From: Microcella sp.
GTDB taxonomy: Bacteria > Actinomycetota > Actinomycetes > Actinomycetales > Microbacteriaceae
Reading direction: 5' to 3'
Assembly (NCBI RefSeq): GCF_030645145.1
Contig: NZ_JAUSMI010000013.1
Location: forward strand, 1 to 41,682
DNA length: 41,682 bases
Position numbers and translations under genes: made by a program. This document shows positions 1 through 8,718 of this stretch, one piece after another (within the stretch, counting starts at the first letter, position 1; each line of letters begins with the position of its first letter). The notes beneath the pieces were generated by a model that worked only from the letters and a program-made list of their open reading frames with translations, was not told the DNA's origin and searched no databases.

Positions 1-140
1 GCGACCTGACGTTGCGGAACGCCGTCCGCGACCAGCCGCCGAATCAATGCCCAATCTTCCACTGAGATCACCCATCCAATCTGTCTGGGTGGCCTCATTT
101 TCAAGCGTCGCTATGGCCTCATTTTCGAGCGTCGTCGACA
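1..140. mobile_element. Probable end of an IS21-like insertion sequence (partial)
   Basis: Two near-identical 21-bp direct repeats lie here, TGGCCTCATTTTCAAGCGTCG at 90-110 and the same with CGAGC at 114-134, 24 bp apart. The stretch ends in GTCGACA at 134-140, after which base composition turns strongly GC-rich. Multiple repeated motifs near a terminus that ends in CA are known for IS21-family elements. A short open frame running in from the window edge and stopping at 60-62 could be the tail of the second transposition gene, but it is too short to identify. The family call is an inference from end architecture only. Confidence 0.35.
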
Positions 141-267
141 CGCGCTCCAGCCCGACGCGGGGCGGCCGGGAGGCGAGCGGGTCTCCGCGAGCGCGGGGGC
201 TCCGACGCTGTTCTGACGCAGGGGCCCGCGACGTGCGCGGCGAGCCCCCGCGGCGCGGTCGAGGTTC

Positions 268-273
268 TAGAGT
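268..273 (+). promoter_or_regulatory. -10 hexamer TAGAGT, leaderless start
   Basis: TAGAGT lies six bases before the ATG at 280. That spacing puts the transcription start at the start codon, and no Shine-Dalgarno sequence lies at normal distance. Confidence 0.45.
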
Positions 274-279
274 CGACTC

Positions 280-936
280 ATGGACCCGAGCGCGCGCACC
301 CCCGTGCGGCTCGCGATCCTCGACGATCACGAGCTCCTGCTCGACAGCATCGCCTCATGGATCTCGGCGAACGCCCCCGACTTCGACCTCGTGCTCACGG
401 CGTCGACGTGGTTCGGGCTCGTGCAGAGCGACCGCTTCCCGACCGATCTCGTCCTCATCGACTTCCAGCTGCAGGAGCCCGTCTCGATCGAGGCCCGCGT
501 GCGCACGTGCCGCGCCGCCGGCGCGAAGGTCATCGTGCTCTCGAGCCTCGAGACCGCCGACGACCGCGATCGCGCGTTCGACGCAGGTGCCTCCGCCTTC
601 CTCGCCAAGGCCCTGCCGCTCGGCGAGGTCATGGAGACCGCGCGGCGCGTCATGGGCATGGAGTCCTCCGGCGAGCCCGCGCGCGACTGGCGGCCGCTCC
701 CGTCGGGAGCGCAGCACCCCGCGCGCCCCAAGCTCTCCACGAGCGAGCGCGAGGCCCTCGTGCTCTACGTGAACGGCAACTCGACCTCCGAGGTCGCGCG
801 GCAGATGCACGTGCAGTACGAGACCGCGAAGACCTATCTGCGGCGCGTGCGCGAGAAGTACGCGCGCGCCGGGAGGCCCGCGAGCACCAAGACCGACCTC
901 ATCCGACGAGCAGCAGAAGACGGGCACTTGCGCTGA
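280..936 (+). CDS. NarL/LuxR-type response regulator
   Basis: A 218-residue two-domain transcription regulator. The receiver domain (about 9-125) has the acidic pair D15/D16, the likely phosphoacceptor D61 in LVLIDF, S88 in VIVLSS and K110 in AFLAK. A LuxR-type helix-turn-helix fills the C-terminus from about 150, with LSTSEREALVLYV and the recognition region TAKTYLRRVREKY. The ATG is chosen because TAGAGT sits six bases upstream and the receiver begins directly after. Its stop overlaps the thymidine kinase start as TGATG, so the two are probably translationally coupled. No histidine kinase is adjacent, so its input is unknown. Family assignment is secure; its regulon cannot be read from this sequence. 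Confidence 0.88.
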   Translation: MDPSARTPVRLAILDDHELLLDSIASWISANAPDFDLVLTASTWFGLVQSDRFPTDLVLIDFQLQEPVSIEARVRTCRAAGAKVIVLSSLETADDRDRAFDAGASAFLAKALPLGEVMETARRVMGMESSGEPARDWRPLPSGAQHPARPKLSTSEREALVLYVNGNSTSEVARQMHVQYETAKTYLRRVREKYARAGRPASTKTDLIRRAAEDGHLR

Positions 937-1607
937 TGGCGAAGCTGTACTTCCGATACGGGGCGATGAACAGCGGCAAGAGCACCGCTCTGCTGCAGGC
1001 CGCCTACAACTACGAGGAGCGCGGGCAGCAGGTCCTGCTCGCCAAGCCGCGCATCGACACCAAGGGCGACCAGCTCATCGTGTCGCGGCTCGGCGTCACG
1101 CGGGAGGTCGACTTCACGATCGGACCCGACGACGACATCTATGCGGTCTTCCAGCGCGAGCGCGAGGCCGTCATCCGCGGCACCGGCCGCGACGTCTCGT
1201 GCCTCCTGCTCGACGAGTCGCAGTTCTTCAGCCCGCAGCAGGTCGACGACCTCCTCCGGATCGCCATCCGCGAGGACATCCCCGTCCTCGCCTACGGCAT
1301 CCGCACCGACTTCCAGACCGCCGCCTTCCCCGGCAGCCGCCGTCTGCTCGAGATCGCGCACTCCCTCGAGGAGCTCAAGACGATTTGCCGCTGCGGCCGC
1401 AAGGCCGTCTTCAACGCGCGCACGATCGGCGGCGTGTTCGTCTTCGACGGCGATCAGGTCGCGATCGACGGGGCGGATGTCACGTACGAGAGCCTGTGCG
1501 GAGCATGCTACCTCGACGAGTCGGGCGACTCGCTCGCGTCGGGGTGGAGGCCGCCGGTGGCGCTCGGCGGTGCGGCGGAGCTCGGGCCGGATCCGGACTT
1601 CGCGTAG
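936..1607 (+). CDS. tdk: Thymidine kinase
   Basis: This 223-residue TK1-type enzyme phosphorylates thymidine to dTMP with ATP in the pyrimidine salvage pathway. The Walker A motif GAMNSGKST spans residues 9-17, and DESQF at 93-97 carries the catalytic glutamate (E94). Four cysteines, C151 and C153 in CRCG and C188 and C191 in CGAC, form the structural zinc site of the lasso domain. Its ATG overlaps the stop of the preceding response regulator by one base, so the gene is probably expressed from that regulator's promoter. The longer frame in the ORF track, starting at 357, is only an upstream extension in another frame of the regulator. Downstream is a strong hairpin at 1815-1855. Confidence 0.95.
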   Translation: MAKLYFRYGAMNSGKSTALLQAAYNYEERGQQVLLAKPRIDTKGDQLIVSRLGVTREVDFTIGPDDDIYAVFQREREAVIRGTGRDVSCLLLDESQFFSPQQVDDLLRIAIREDIPVLAYGIRTDFQTAAFPGSRRLLEIAHSLEELKTICRCGRKAVFNARTIGGVFVFDGDQVAIDGADVTYESLCGACYLDESGDSLASGWRPPVALGGAAELGPDPDFA

Positions 1608-1814
1608 GTCGTCCTGCGGGATTCGCGGGGCGGCTGCCGCTGTGCGGCCGCCGTCGGCTGCGCGCGGCTTCGGAGCGCGAGCCCCGCGACACTCCGGCTC
1701 GCGCAACCGGATTTGTCCCCATCGCACCGACGGCAGAGCGCTGCGCGCTGCGCCGTTACGGGCGACGTGGGCCCACCTGCTGGGTGCAGGTTCGCGTCCG
1801 GAAACTCCGGACCC

Positions 1815-1855
1815 AATGTGAAAGGGACCGCCCTCTGGGCGGTCCCTTTCACATT
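1815..1855. terminator. Perfect 19-bp-arm hairpin, bidirectional terminator
   Basis: The arms AATGTGAAAGGGACCGCCC (1815-1833) and GGGCGGTCCCTTTCACATT (1837-1855) are fully complementary around a TCT loop. It lies between convergent tdk and tRNA-Pro, three bases beyond the mature tRNA 3' end. A/T bases at the foot give a short U-run in either direction. The stretch 1608-1814 before it shows no gene. Confidence 0.8.
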
Positions 1856-1858
1856 CAG

Positions 1859-1932
1859 TCGGGGTAACAGGATTTGAACCTGCGGCCTCGTCGTCCCGAA
1901 CGACGCGCGCTACCAAGCTGCGCCATACCCCG
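1859..1932 (-). tRNA. tRNA-Pro (anticodon CGG)
   Basis: The reverse strand folds into a 74-nt cloverleaf. The 7-bp acceptor CGGGGTA pairs with TACCCCG and is followed by discriminator A. The anticodon arm is CGTCG-TTCGGGA-CGACG with anticodon CGG, and the T-loop is GTTCAAATC. CCA is not encoded. It lies 24 bp after the metallophosphoesterase stop on the same strand, and no separate promoter is obvious, so it may be co-transcribed and processed from that operon. Confidence 0.95.
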
Positions 1933-1956
1933 GTGCGCCGCGCGAGCGGCAACTCG

Positions 1957-2913
1957 TCAAGAATAGCCGATGTCGTCGGGCACGAGCGTCACGAGCACCG
2001 CCTCGGGCGGGCAGGCGAAGCGGAACGGTGCGTAGATGGAGTGACCGAGACCCGCCGAGACGTTGAGGAATGCCGCACGGTGGGCGTGATGCCACATGCT
2101 CAGGCCGCGGGCGCGTTGGCGCGGAATGTCGCAGTTCGTGATGATCGCGCCGTAGCCGGGGAGGGCGACCTGGCCGCCATGGGTGTGGCCGGCGAAGATC
2201 ACGTCGGCGGCCTGCGTCGTGAAGGCGTTGAGCACGCGCTGATACGGGGCGTGCGTCACGCCGATCATGACTGCCGGGTCGTCGCTGTCGTCCTCATCGA
2301 GCTCGCGCAGAGCATCCACGAGACCCGGAAGCGCATCGAGGCGATCCCAGCCGCGGTGCGCGTCGTTCGTGCCCATGAACTCCAGGATCGAGCCGTTGAT
2401 CGTGAGCTGCGCGACGTCGTTGTTGAGCGAGTGCCATCCGAAGCGCTCGGTGTAGAGGCGCTCGAGGGCGTCGACATCGAGTCGCACCGGCTCGGACGCC
2501 GCGCCGGAACCGGACGGCCCGGTCAAGTACCCGAGCGGGTTCTTGAAGCTCGGCGCGAAGTAGTCGTTCGAGCCGTGCACGAAGACGCCGGGCACGCCGT
2601 CGAACACCGACAGCGCATCCTCGAGGGCAGGCAGTGCGTCGACGTGACCCATGCTGTCGCCCGTGTTGACGATCAGGTCGGGGCGCAGGTCGGTGAGGGA
2701 TCGGACGAAGTCGATGCGGTCGAACTGCCAGGGCGCGAGGTGCAGATCGCTGAGGTGGAGGATCCGGATGGGATCGGCGCCGGGGGAGAGCACGGGCACG
2801 GTCTCGCGGCGCAGCCCGTAGGCACGGCGCTCGACCGCCGTTGCGTACACGGCGACGGCCGTCGCTGCTCCGAGAGCCGCGACGGCCGCCAGCCGGCCGT
2901 TAATCGCCGTCAC
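1957..2913 (-). CDS. Membrane-anchored metallophosphoesterase
   Basis: A 318-residue calcineurin-like phosphoesterase with one N-terminal membrane segment (about residues 8-26), so the catalytic domain is probably outside the cytoplasmic membrane. The dimetal site reads LSDLHL (D56, H58), NTGDS (D86), GSND (N116, D117, in place of the common GNHE), VTHAP (H221) and GHTHGGQ (H243, H245). It resembles the YaeI/YkuE-like group, which acts on phospholipid or lipid-linked phosphoesters; the substrate here is unknown. Its start lies inside the last codons of the penicillin-binding protein gene (14-bp overlap), so translation is probably coupled, which suggests an envelope role. It is followed by tRNA-Pro. 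Confidence 0.85.
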   Translation of the reverse strand: MTAINGRLAAVAALGAATAVAVYATAVERRAYGLRRETVPVLSPGADPIRILHLSDLHLAPWQFDRIDFVRSLTDLRPDLIVNTGDSMGHVDALPALEDALSVFDGVPGVFVHGSNDYFAPSFKNPLGYLTGPSGSGAASEPVRLDVDALERLYTERFGWHSLNNDVAQLTINGSILEFMGTNDAHRGWDRLDALPGLVDALRELDEDDSDDPAVMIGVTHAPYQRVLNAFTTQAADVIFAGHTHGGQVALPGYGAIITNCDIPRQRARGLSMWHHAHRAAFLNVSAGLGHSIYAPFRFACPPEAVLVTLVPDDIGYS

Positions 2914-5539
2914 CGGGGTCCGGGGTCGGGGTGGGTGAGCCGCCGCCGTTCCCGCCGCCGTTGCCGCCGCCGCCGCCGGAGCCGCATCGCTCGCTCGCGA
3001 CGCCGAGGGTGATGAGCGTGCTCCTGCTCGTGGACGTCCCGGCCGCGGGGTTCTGCGACTCGACGATGCCCTCCCGAGCGGGGTCGGGGCCTCCGTTGAT
3101 CGGGACGCAGGACGTCGCGATGTTGCTGAAGCCGGCTCCCTGCAGGGCGGCTCGTGCCTGCGCCTCGTCGTACCCGGCGCTCGTCACGTCGGGCACCGTG
3201 CCGAGGTTGCCGTTGCTGAGCTGGACGCGCACGATGAGGCCGCGGCCGACGACGGCGCCGGGCGACGGCGAGGTCGCCGCGACCGTGCCCTGGGGCTGGC
3301 CGGAGTCGATCGTGCCGCCCTCGCCGTAGCGCAGGCCGAGACCCTCGAGGATGGCGCGCGCCTGCGACGGCGACTGCCCGATCAGGTTCGGCAGCTCGAT
3401 GCCGCTCCCGCGGACCAGGCGGGCCGGCGGCTCGGGGAACGCGGCGCCGCCGTACTGCGCGTTGGCCGCGCCGAGGATCTCGCGCATGATCCGGTGACGC
3501 AGCTCCCCGCCCCAGAAGCCCTCGGGGTTCTGGTACTGGCGGATACGGGCGTCGCCGACGATGTTGCCGACCCAGACCGCGGTCGCGAACTCGGTCGTCG
3601 ACGTGATGACCCACGTGTCCTTGGACTGGTCCGTCGTTCCGGTCTTGCCGATGATCGGGGTGCCGTCGAACGGGTTGCTTGCGACGGCGGTGCCGCCGTC
3701 CACCATCGTGGAGCCCATCGCGAACGACGCAGCGGCCGCGACCTCCGGGTCGATGCCCTGGTCGCACTTCGGTGCCTGACCCGGAAGCTCCTCGCCCTCA
3801 CGGGAGACGAAGCGGTCCACCATGATCGGCTCGCAGTACTGTCCCCCATTGGCGATTCCCGCGTAGGCCGCCGCCATCGACAGGGGTGCGATCTCGTTCG
3901 TGCCGAGGACGGACGACGGGTTGGTCTGCAGCTCGCCGCCGTCGGCGCGGTGCACACCGAGGTCGGCCGCACGGTTGCGGATCTCGCAGAGGTCCAGCTG
4001 CGTCGCCATCGACACGAACGCCGAGTTGACCGAGCGGCGCGTCGCCTGGATCGGGTCCATCGATCCTGCAGCGCCCTCGTCATTGCCGAACTTGAACGTC
4101 TGGCTGGGGTCGACCCCGTTGCACGAGTCGGTGAAGGCCGAGAAGCGGTACTGGAACGTCGATGCGTCCACGACCTCCCGCAGGCCGCGCCCCTGGTTCA
4201 GCCACTCCAGGAGCGTGAACATCTTGTACGTCGACCCGGGCTGGAACCCGCTCGAGCCGCCGTAGGCGCGGTCGGTGTTGAAGTTGACGGCGGTGTACTC
4301 CGGGCCCGGGGGCGTCTGACTGTTGTCGAAGAGCTTGTTCTGCGTCATGGTCAGGATGCGCCCGGTGCCGGGCTCCACGGAGACCGCGACCGCCCCGAGC
4401 TGGAGGCGCGTCTCGTTCGCCGGCGCGTACCGCAGCACGGCGTCGTAGGCCACCTGCTGCAGAGACATGTTGATCGTGGTGTACACGTCGATGCCGCCGG
4501 TCTTCCAGGCGGCCAGGCGGGACTCGGCGTCGGGGCCGAGGGACTCGAAGTTGGCGACGTTCCGGACGACGTAGTCGCAGAAGAACCGGGCGTAGTCGTT
4601 CGCCGCGATGCACCCGTTGCGCGGCGGCTGGGGCAGGACGAAGCTCTCGTCGACCGGGATGGCGACGGCGGCGTCGTACTCCTCCTGCGTGATCATCTCG
4701 TAGGCGAGCATGTTGCCGAGGATGACGTCGCGACGCTCCTGATTGGCCGCGAAGTTCTCCGGAGTCTTGAGGGAGCGCGCACCGGGCTGCTGCACGATCG
4801 CGATGAGGCTCGCCGCCTGCGGGAGCGTGAGGTCGATCGCATTGACGCTGAAGTACTCCTGGGCGGCCGCCTGGATGCCGTAGGTGTTCCCGCCGAAGCC
4901 GGCGATGTTGAGGTAGCCCAGGAGGATCTCGTCCTTCGTGAACTCCTTCTCCAAGTTGATGGCGAGCTTCGCCTCGTTGAGCTTGCGCTCGAGGCTCGAC
5001 ACCTGGCAGTCGGCGACGCCGGCGAGGGCGGCCTCGCGGTCGACATCCTCGGTGTTGAGCGCCTCCTGGATGCAGATGTTCTTGACGAGCTGCATGGTCA
5101 GGGTCGAGGCGCCCGATTCGATGCCGCCGGAGACCACGTTGCCGACGGCGGCACGGACGACCGACTGCACGTCGACGCCGTTGTGCTCGTAGAAGCGACG
5201 GTCCTCACCGGCGAGGGTCGCATTCTTCACGAAGTCGTTGATCTGATCGAACGCGACCTCTTCGCGGTTCTGAGCGAAGACGGTCGCGATCTGCTGGTAG
5301 CCGTCCTCCGGGTTCGCGGTCTTCTGCGCGTAGAGCGCGTTGCGCCCGGGGAGCTCGTTGATCTCGATGTACTCGGGGAGGCTGTCGAAGATCCCGATGG
5401 TGTTGCTCGCGGCGATTCCCGTCAGGGCGATCGCGGGCGTGACCATGACGGTGGCGAGCACTCCGGCGACGGCCGACAGGGCCACCATCCCGAAGAGTGC
5501 GCGGATCGCGCCAGGAGCCCCTTGATTCTGCGCAGACAT
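2900..5539 (-). CDS. Class A penicillin-binding protein with PASTA domains
   Basis: A bifunctional peptidoglycan synthase of 879 residues. One membrane segment lies near residues 12-40. The glycosyltransferase 51 domain has EDRRFYEH (catalytic E112) and GASTLTMQLVKN (143-154). The transpeptidase domain has S436-K439 (GSTYK), S503-V-N505 and K632-T-G634. Two PASTA repeats follow (about 710-780 and 785-855), then a Gly-rich and Pro/Thr tail. PASTA domains bind uncrosslinked muropeptide or beta-lactam. TACCCT lies seven bases before the ATG, so the mRNA is probably leaderless. The gene reads divergently from the small 5590 gene and overlaps the downstream phosphoesterase. The family matches mycobacterial PonA; I do not assign a symbol. 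Confidence 0.93.
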   Translation of the reverse strand: MSAQNQGAPGAIRALFGMVALSAVAGVLATVMVTPAIALTGIAASNTIGIFDSLPEYIEINELPGRNALYAQKTANPEDGYQQIATVFAQNREEVAFDQINDFVKNATLAGEDRRFYEHNGVDVQSVVRAAVGNVVSGGIESGASTLTMQLVKNICIQEALNTEDVDREAALAGVADCQVSSLERKLNEAKLAINLEKEFTKDEILLGYLNIAGFGGNTYGIQAAAQEYFSVNAIDLTLPQAASLIAIVQQPGARSLKTPENFAANQERRDVILGNMLAYEMITQEEYDAAVAIPVDESFVLPQPPRNGCIAANDYARFFCDYVVRNVANFESLGPDAESRLAAWKTGGIDVYTTINMSLQQVAYDAVLRYAPANETRLQLGAVAVSVEPGTGRILTMTQNKLFDNSQTPPGPEYTAVNFNTDRAYGGSSGFQPGSTYKMFTLLEWLNQGRGLREVVDASTFQYRFSAFTDSCNGVDPSQTFKFGNDEGAAGSMDPIQATRRSVNSAFVSMATQLDLCEIRNRAADLGVHRADGGELQTNPSSVLGTNEIAPLSMAAAYAGIANGGQYCEPIMVDRFVSREGEELPGQAPKCDQGIDPEVAAAASFAMGSTMVDGGTAVASNPFDGTPIIGKTGTTDQSKDTWVITSTTEFATAVWVGNIVGDARIRQYQNPEGFWGGELRHRIMREILGAANAQYGGAAFPEPPARLVRGSGIELPNLIGQSPSQARAILEGLGLRYGEGGTIDSGQPQGTVAATSPSPGAVVGRGLIVRVQLSNGNLGTVPDVTSAGYDEAQARAALQGAGFSNIATSCVPINGGPDPAREGIVESQNPAAGTSTSRSTLITLGVASERCGSGGGGGNGGGNGGGSPTPTPDPGDGD

Positions 5540-5546
5540 AGACTCA

Positions 5547-5552
5547 AGGGTA
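5547..5552 (-). promoter_or_regulatory. -10 hexamer TACCCT for the penicillin-binding protein gene
   Basis: On the minus strand TACCCT lies seven bases before the ATG at 5539, consistent with leaderless transcription. It sits in the 50-bp divergent gap shared with the 5590 gene. Confidence 0.4.
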
Positions 5553-5589
5553 CGCGATGACCCTATGAGGAAGACCGAAGGATCCGACG

Positions 5590-5745
5590 ATGACTCAATG
5601 GGAGTACACGACCACTCCGCTCCTCATCCACAGCACGACCGCCATCCTCAACAACTGGGGCGAGCAGGGCTGGGAGCTCGTGCAGATCGTCACCGGCCCC
5701 GAGGGCGGTCTGGTGGCGTACCTCAAGCGCCCCAAGGCGGCGTGA
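5590..5745 (+). CDS. Small DUF4177-like protein
   Basis: A 51-residue protein, too short for the ORF track, beginning MTQWEYTTTPLL and containing the core NNWGEQGWELVQI that is typical of DUF4177-like actinobacterial proteins. Its function is unknown. An AAGGAT Shine-Dalgarno-like sequence lies about eight bases before the ATG. The stop is one base before the start of the RidA gene, and the two form a pair that is common in Actinobacteria. No signal peptide or membrane segment is visible. The gene is supported by this ribosome binding site, the tight spacing and the recognisable sequence; a role together with RidA is only inferred. Confidence 0.8.
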   Translation: MTQWEYTTTPLLIHSTTAILNNWGEQGWELVQIVTGPEGGLVAYLKRPKAA

Positions 5746-5746
5746 G

Positions 5747-6211
5747 ATGAGCCGCATCGACGCGCGCCTCGCCGAGCTCGGCCTGAGCATCCCCGCCGTG
5801 GCGAAGCCCGTCGCGGCCTACGTGCCCGCGAGCATCTCGGGCCACCTCGTCTTCACGGCCGGCCAGCTGCCCTTCGTCGAGGGCGCGTTGCCCGCGACCG
5901 GCAAGGTGGGCGCCGAGGTGACAGCAGAGGATGCGGCCCGCTACGCGGGCCTGTGCGTGCTCAACGCCCTCGCCGCGGTGCAGAGCGTCATCGGCTCGCT
6001 CGACCGCATCACTCGGATCGTCAAGGTCACCGGCTTCGTCGCCTCGGCCCCCGACTTCACCGGTCAGCCCGTGGTCCTCAACGGCGCGAGCACGCTGCTC
6101 GGTGAGATCTTCGGCGACGAGATCGGCGCGCACGCGCGCAGCGCGGTCGGCGTCGCGGTCCTGCCGCTCGATGCACCCGTCGAGGTCGAGCTCGTCGTCG
6201 AGTTCGCCTAG
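5747..6211 (+). CDS. RidA family protein (YjgF/UK114-like)
   Basis: A 154-residue protein of the RidA/Rid superfamily, whose best-studied members are trimers that hydrolyse reactive enamine/imine intermediates from amino acid metabolism. The family fold is visible in FTAGQLPFVEGALPATG near residues 36-53, in the central helix VLNALAAVQSVIGSLDRITRIVKVTGFV, and in the C-terminal strand VEVELVVEFA. The length is longer than the about 130 residues of canonical RidA and fits the longer actinobacterial subgroup, in which the active-site arginine is not always kept. It follows the 51-aa gene by one base and ends at a terminator shared with acs. Activity on 2-aminoacrylate is not shown by the sequence. 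Confidence 0.85.
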   Translation: MSRIDARLAELGLSIPAVAKPVAAYVPASISGHLVFTAGQLPFVEGALPATGKVGAEVTAEDAARYAGLCVLNALAAVQSVIGSLDRITRIVKVTGFVASAPDFTGQPVVLNGASTLLGEIFGDEIGAHARSAVGVAVLPLDAPVEVELVVEFA

Positions 6212-6227
6212 ACCGCCGCACGAACGA

Positions 6228-6261
6228 GAACGGGGCCCCTCGCCTGGGAGGAGCCCCGTTC
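6228..6261. terminator. Hairpin between convergent RidA and acs genes
   Basis: GAACGGGGC with CCTC pairs to GAGG with GCCCCGTTC around a six-base loop, with one C-A mismatch in the stem. It lies between two convergent stops, so it can serve both strands. Confidence 0.75.
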
Positions 6262-6296
6262 GTCGTCTCCGGCCGACCACGGATCGACCGGCCGGA

Positions 6297-8246
<1,950 letters not shown>

Positions 8247-8310
8247 CGTCATCCTTGGTCGATGTGCGTAACAGGCCTGGACTGCCGCAACGCTGAGGTG
8301 GTCGTGGGCC

Positions 8311-8316
8311 ATCCTA
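8311..8316 (-). promoter_or_regulatory. Possible -10 TAGGAT for acs
   Basis: AATAGGAT on the minus strand would give a leader of about 57 bases before the chosen acs start. No clear -35 box is present. The rest of 8253-8482 shows nothing recognisable. Confidence 0.3.
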
Positions 8317-8482
8317 TTCGCGGGCGGAGCGGTCGCCAGGGCTCGGGCTCGCGGTGCGACGAACGCGCGCGACGAGGCGACGAGCGGGCTCATCCGCGCT
8401 GCGGATCGCCTACTCCGTCGCGCCCCGGAGCGCCCCCGAGCGAGGGTCGGCACTTTGGGGGACAATTCGCTGGCCGAAAGTC

Positions 8483-8510
8483 TTGACGAGGAGGGCCGCT
8501 GTCGTAGACT
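8483..8510 (+). promoter_or_regulatory. Promoter of the 6C RNA
   Basis: TTGACG (8483-8488) and TAGACT (8505-8510) are separated by 16 bp, a near-consensus housekeeping sigma promoter and the best in the window. The predicted start is near 8517, just before the first hairpin of the small RNA. Confidence 0.75.
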
Positions 8511-8516
8511 GATCCC

Positions 8517-8661
8517 TGTCAGCAGCAAGACTGACTTGAGCAGCACGGCTACGATTCCCCCCAATCGCGTGCTGCTGAGGCGGCGCCCATTTCCCCCCAA
8601 AGTTGGGCGCCGCCCCCCAAGCACCGAACGGCTCCTCCCCACGAGGAGCCGTTCGTCTTTT
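8517..8661 (+). ncRNA. 6C small RNA
   Basis: Two hairpins each present a run of six cytosines in the loop, the defining feature of the actinobacterial 6C RNA. In hairpin 1, AGCAGCACG (8539-8547) pairs with CGTGCTGCT (8568-8576), then CGATT pairs with AATCG around CCCCCC at 8557-8562. In hairpin 2, GGCGGCGCCCA (8579-8589) pairs with TGGGCGCCGCC (8604-8614), with TTT-AAA closing CCCCCC at 8593-8598. A third C6 run follows at 8613. A strong promoter precedes it and an intrinsic terminator follows. In mycobacteria the homologue (B11, ncRv13660c) lies beside the same tad cluster and is reported to act on target mRNAs through its C-rich loops. The 5' end is inferred from the promoter. Confidence 0.9.
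8625..8661 (+). terminator. Intrinsic terminator of the 6C RNA
   Basis: CGAACGGCTCCTC and GAGGAGCCGTTCG form a perfect 13-bp stem with a CCCAC loop, followed by TCTTTTCT. It separates the small RNA from the tad operon 58 bp downstream. Confidence 0.9.
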
Positions 8662-8718
8662 CTCCGCCCTTCTCTTCGGCGCCCCGTGCGACCGACCGCG
8701 GTCGGCGACGATCGGGCG

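Noticed and set aside
47-772. 241-aa forward ORF at the left edge
   Set aside because: Arg/Ser-rich shadow frame overlapping the real response regulator and starting within the IS-like repeats.
834-1952. 372-aa reverse ORF across tdk and tRNA-Pro
   Set aside because: It runs through the tRNA and the terminator hairpin and lies opposite tdk; typical high-GC antisense frame.
1933-3012. 359-aa forward ORF opposite the metallophosphoesterase
   Set aside because: Low-complexity composition and antisense to a gene with intact catalytic motifs.
3494-5560. 688-aa forward ORF opposite the penicillin-binding protein
   Set aside because: Antisense shadow; no recognisable domain, and all PBP motifs are on the other strand.
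8250-8312. Earlier acs starts (ATG 8252, ATG 8312)
   Set aside because: The AAGG site is positioned for ATG 8246; ATG 8312 overlaps the TAGGAT promoter-like hexamer.
8453-8461. CTTTGGGGG complementary to a 6C loop
   Set aside because: It lies upstream of the 6C promoter and, in the acs transcript direction, would have the same sense as the loop, so it cannot be a pairing target in either mRNA.
8455-8718. N-terminal extension of the tadA reading frame
   Set aside because: It overlaps the 6C RNA promoter, hairpins and terminator; the extension is Arg/Pro/Ser-rich and not ATPase-like.
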